Shown here one piece after another: positions 61,329-64,000 of a stretch of 64,000 nt of DNA. Each line of letters begins with the position of its first letter. The first letter of the stretch is position 1. A program made the translations under genes and the position numbers. The notes under the pieces are model-generated. The model was not told the DNA's origin, ran no database searches, and saw only the letters and a program-made list of their open reading frames with translations. The DNA is from Arcticibacterium luteifluviistationis (GTDB taxonomy: Bacteria; Bacteroidota; Bacteroidia; Cytophagales; Spirosomataceae), in NCBI RefSeq assembly GCF_003258705.1, contig NZ_CP029480.1, forward strand, positions 5,022,001 to 5,086,000, given 5' to 3'.

Positions 61329-63158
61329 ATGAAAAAAGCATTATTACTAATTCTGTTTATTCAGAGTACGCTATCTGCTCAGCACATTGAGCGAGTAGAA
61401 CCTAGCAACTGGTGGATAGGCATGAAAGAACCTATGGTTCAATTGCTAGTGCATGGCAATCAAATCTCAGATTTCGCTCCTTCGTTTAAATATAAAGGGG
61501 TCAAAATAGAGGCCGTACACAAAACAGAAAACCCAAACTATCTTTTCCTCGATTTAATAATTTCAAAGAAGGCTGAAGCTGGAATTGTTAACATCAATTT
61601 TGCTAACAAGGCAGATAAGGAAACCTTCAAATTCGAATTAAAAGCAAGGAGACAAAACTCCGCTCAAAGAGAAGGATTCAACACTTCAGATGCCATTTAT
61701 TTGATTACACCAGACAGGTTTGCCAACGGAAACCCTAATAATGACAATGTAGATGGCTACTCCGACAAAGCTGCTCCGAGCAAAGAATTTGGAAGACATG
61801 GTGGCGATATTCAAGGTATCACTGAGCATTTAGATTATATCTCAGATATGGGTTTCACAGCTATATGGCCAATGCCATTGGAAGAAAACAACATGGACGA
61901 CGCCAGCTATCATGGATATGCCATTACAGATTTCTATAAGATTGACCCAAGATACGGTTCAAATCAAGAGTACTACAAACTATCTGCCGAAGGCAAAAAG
62001 TATGGTGTAAAACTTATCAAAGATGTGGTGCTAAACCATTGCGGAAGTAATCACTGGTGGATGAAAGACCTACCATCAAAAGACTGGATTAACTACGAAG
62101 GAAACTTCAAAGGCACCAACCATAGAAGAGAGGTTCAAAGAGACATTCATGCCTCTCAGGCAGATACTAAGGTATTTTCGGACGGTTGGTTTGTAAGTAC
62201 TATGCCCGACATGAACCAAAGGAATCCGTTTCTTGCTAATTACTTGATTCAAAATAGCCTTTGGTGGATTGAAATGGCAAACCTTGACGGTTTACGTGTA
62301 GACACCTACCCATATTCTGACCAAAGCTTTTCTAGCAGATGGAGCAAAAGAATCATGGAGGAGTATCCAAATTTCAATATCACCTCAGAAGAATGGAGTA
62401 CAAACCCTGCCATCACATCTTACTGGCAAAGAGGAAAAGTAAACGCGAATGGCTACCAATCTTACGTGCCTACGCCTATGGATTTTCCGTTGCAAGATGC
62501 TTTGGTAAAAGGACTGAATGAGTCGATAGCTTGGGGTACAGATTTCAACAGAGTGTACCAATCTATCTCTAATGATTTTCAATACGCCGATGCGTCTAGT
62601 TTATTGATTTTTGCAGATAACCATGACATGAGTCGTATTTATACACAGCTACATGAAAACTATGACCATTTTAAAATGGCAATGGTTTTGATGGCTACCA
62701 TGCGTGGTATACCTCAGTTTTATTATGGTACTGAGATATTGATGACCAACCCAAACTCAGATTCTCATGGAGAAATAAGAGGAGATTTCCCTGGTGGTTT
62801 TGAAAACATGAGTAGGAACGCTTTTACAGCTATTGGCCTTTCGGAACAACAAAAAGAAGCACAAAATCTCCTTAAAACACTCTTAAACTACAGAAAATCA
62901 AACCCTGTATTGCACACTGGAAAACTAATACACTTCGGTCCAGAAAATGGCGTGTATGTTTATTTCAGACATTCTGATGCCGGTAAGGTAATGGTGATTT
63001 TAAATAAGAATGAGAAGCCGCAAACTCTTGATTTGAGTAGATTTAGGGAGTTATTACCTGAAAACAGCATTGTAAAAAATGTACTTTCTAAGGAGACTTT
63101 GACCTTAGGTCAATCATTAGAACTAAAAGGTAGCTCTGCTACTGTTTTTGAATTTTAA
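61329..63158 (+). CDS. GH13 alpha-amylase / neopullulanase (SusA-like)
   Basis: The likely start is ATG at 61329 (MKKALLLILFIQSTLSAQ); an earlier in-frame ATG at 61299 lies inside the terminator. The 609-residue protein has a signal peptide, a cyclomaltodextrinase-type N-terminal domain (about 20-110), the GH13 catalytic barrel and a C-terminal beta domain. Barrel motifs are DAIYLITPDRFANGNPNND, the nucleophile region DGLRVDTYPYSD (D325), SEEW with the acid/base Glu (E355), and ADNHDMSR with D433. The length matches SusA (about 617) of the Bacteroides starch system. It is probably periplasmic and cuts imported malto-oligosaccharides. Confidence 0.92.
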   Translation: MKKALLLILFIQSTLSAQHIERVEPSNWWIGMKEPMVQLLVHGNQISDFAPSFKYKGVKIEAVHKTENPNYLFLDLIISKKAEAGIVNINFANKADKETFKFELKARRQNSAQREGFNTSDAIYLITPDRFANGNPNNDNVDGYSDKAAPSKEFGRHGGDIQGITEHLDYISDMGFTAIWPMPLEENNMDDASYHGYAITDFYKIDPRYGSNQEYYKLSAEGKKYGVKLIKDVVLNHCGSNHWWMKDLPSKDWINYEGNFKGTNHRREVQRDIHASQADTKVFSDGWFVSTMPDMNQRNPFLANYLIQNSLWWIEMANLDGLRVDTYPYSDQSFSSRWSKRIMEEYPNFNITSEEWSTNPAITSYWQRGKVNANGYQSYVPTPMDFPLQDALVKGLNESIAWGTDFNRVYQSISNDFQYADASSLLIFADNHDMSRIYTQLHENYDHFKMAMVLMATMRGIPQFYYGTEILMTNPNSDSHGEIRGDFPGGFENMSRNAFTAIGLSEQQKEAQNLLKTLLNYRKSNPVLHTGKLIHFGPENGVYVYFRHSDAGKVMVILNKNEKPQTLDLSRFRELLPENSIVKNVLSKETLTLGQSLELKGSSATVFEF

Positions 63159-63186
63159 GCATAGAAAGACATATTAGCTAAATCTT

Positions 63187-63217
63187 AAGAATCTCCAGGA
63201 ATGGGGATTCTTTTTTT
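63187..63217 (+). terminator. Rho-independent terminator after the amylase gene
   Basis: The stem AAGAATCTCC / GGGGATTCTT (one wobble) with a short loop is followed by seven Ts, 28 bp past the stop at 63158. Confidence 0.85.
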
Positions 63218-63315
63218 GCATTAAAGAGAATAAAAAGTTCCTAAAGGTTACAAAAACACATACCACCCGGATATAGCATAAATGAAGTTTCTCATACATT
63301 TAAAACTATATCTAA

Positions 63316-64000
63316 ATGAAAAAATTAATACCACTATTAGTCTTTTTCTCTTTAACCATTACCTGTATGGCACAGTCCATAACCTTAAATGGAGCGTCTC
63401 CTAATGGTTCTTCTTATGAATACAATGGAGTCTATAATTTATCGCAAACCAATCCTCCCTTTTTTAGTGGAAAAGACTCTGGCACAAATGTTTATGCTAA
63501 AAGCAACACAAACCAAATATATTCTTACCACTACATTTTTCGATCAAATAATTATTGGTATATAGCAAATGACTGGGATGCCAACCTTGGTTACTACGGC
63601 TCTCAAATTGCTTACAGATGGAATACCTTTTCTAATTCCATAGACCCACCATGTCTTGCGGATTGGGAAAAATACACTGCCCCCGTATATACAGTACCAT
63701 TCACCCCCACTCCTATTACTCCAGAAATGCCATCTGGCAATTTTGAGACGCTTGCCATTAACGGAAATTGTTTTGACACCACATCTTGCAATACTTCTTT
63801 TCTAGCTGCTCCTCAGTATATTCAAATGCCAACTATTCCAAATCAGGATATAAACAGTATTAGTCCACCCCATAAAAGTATGATGACCTATGATTGTGAA
63901 TTAGGAAAACTTATGCTGCACGACGGCACAGAATGGATAATGGTACAAGGCTCTAAAAAAGACGTGATTTTACCAAACGCTGCTAATGTAGTTTTTGATA
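63316..64000 (+). CDS. Secreted protein, 3'-truncated by the window
   Basis: ATG at 63316 opens a frame that is still open at the last base, giving 228 visible residues. It begins with a signal peptide (MKKLIPLLVFFSLTITCMAQ). The visible body is aromatic- and Asn-rich (SYEYNGVYNLSQTNPPFFSG, YSYHYIFRSNNYWYIANDWD) and later has DCELGKLMLHDGTEWIMVQG, a pattern seen near the start of Bacteroidota proteins with tail-fibre-like or collagen-like regions. I do not recognise a domain. It follows the amylase terminator, so it is probably a separate transcription unit. Confidence 0.7.
   Translation, partial: MKKLIPLLVFFSLTITCMAQSITLNGASPNGSSYEYNGVYNLSQTNPPFFSGKDSGTNVYAKSNTNQIYSYHYIFRSNNYWYIANDWDANLGYYGSQIAYRWNTFSNSIDPPCLADWEKYTAPVYTVPFTPTPITPEMPSGNFETLAINGNCFDTTSCNTSFLAAPQYIQMPTIPNQDINSISPPHKSMMTYDCELGKLMLHDGTEWIMVQGSKKDVILPNAANVVFD

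Overview
The window looks like a chromosomal segment of a Bacteroidota bacterium, probably of the order Cytophagales (inference). The support is an AT-rich sequence, TAnnTTTG-type -7 promoter elements, weak Shine-Dalgarno signals, SusC/SusD/SusE proteins, LytTR regulators, a 7TM sensor kinase of the His_kinase family and 3-coathanger-stack C-termini. No plasmid, prophage or transposase gene was seen.

Layout. 1-5.4 kb: the end of a thioredoxin-fold-like protein, a TonB-receptor-type outer membrane protein, an AraC regulator and a DUF983 protein. 5.57-6.05 kb: tRNA-Arg(ACG) preceded by a small GIY-YIG nuclease gene and a decayed second copy of the tRNA 5' half, which looks like a minimal homing element sitting in the tRNA gene. 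6.05-8.5 kb: nuoIJK of complex I, with NuoI extended by a long repetitive Lys/Pro-rich tail. 8.7-15.8 kb: an FAD dehydrogenase, a Nudix hydrolase, a LuxR-type response regulator with its TPR histidine kinase, and a B12-binding-type radical SAM protein. 15.9-19.0 kb: a two-gene ATPase/HNH cassette resembling the Septu (PtuA/PtuB) anti-phage system, bracketed by two copies of a 38-bp palindromic repeat. 19.0-42.8 kb: mostly minus-strand genes for six large paralogous secreted repeat proteins, two small lipoproteins, a single-domain LytTR protein and a 7TM histidine kinase/LytTR pair. These are interrupted by a SulP transporter, a small membrane protein and a desaturase. A similar sequence element lies 45-110 bp upstream of nearly every surface-protein and regulator gene in this block. 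43-51 kb: a MiaE-type hydroxylase, a NagB-like isomerase/deaminase, a GT2 glycosyltransferase, topoisomerase IV subunit A, a membrane AraC regulator with two starch-binding-like sensor domains, and two LytTR proteins. 51.4-53.8 kb: a DUF4114 / 3-coathanger surface protein. 54.2-63.2 kb: an alpha-glucan utilisation locus (GH53, SusC, SusD, SusE/F-like, GH13). 63.3 kb to the end: the start of a secreted protein cut by the window edge.

How the parts may work together. The starch-binding-like AraC sensor and the Sus locus fit an extracellular alpha-glucan sensing and import system. The 19-43 kb block fits a co-regulated family of exported repeat proteins under LytTR control, with duplication and decay visible as paired, near-identical tails and a leftover C-terminal fragment. 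The tRNA-Arg element and the flanked PtuAB-like cassette are the two clearest signs of mobile DNA. All family names come from recognising motifs by eye; no database search was run.
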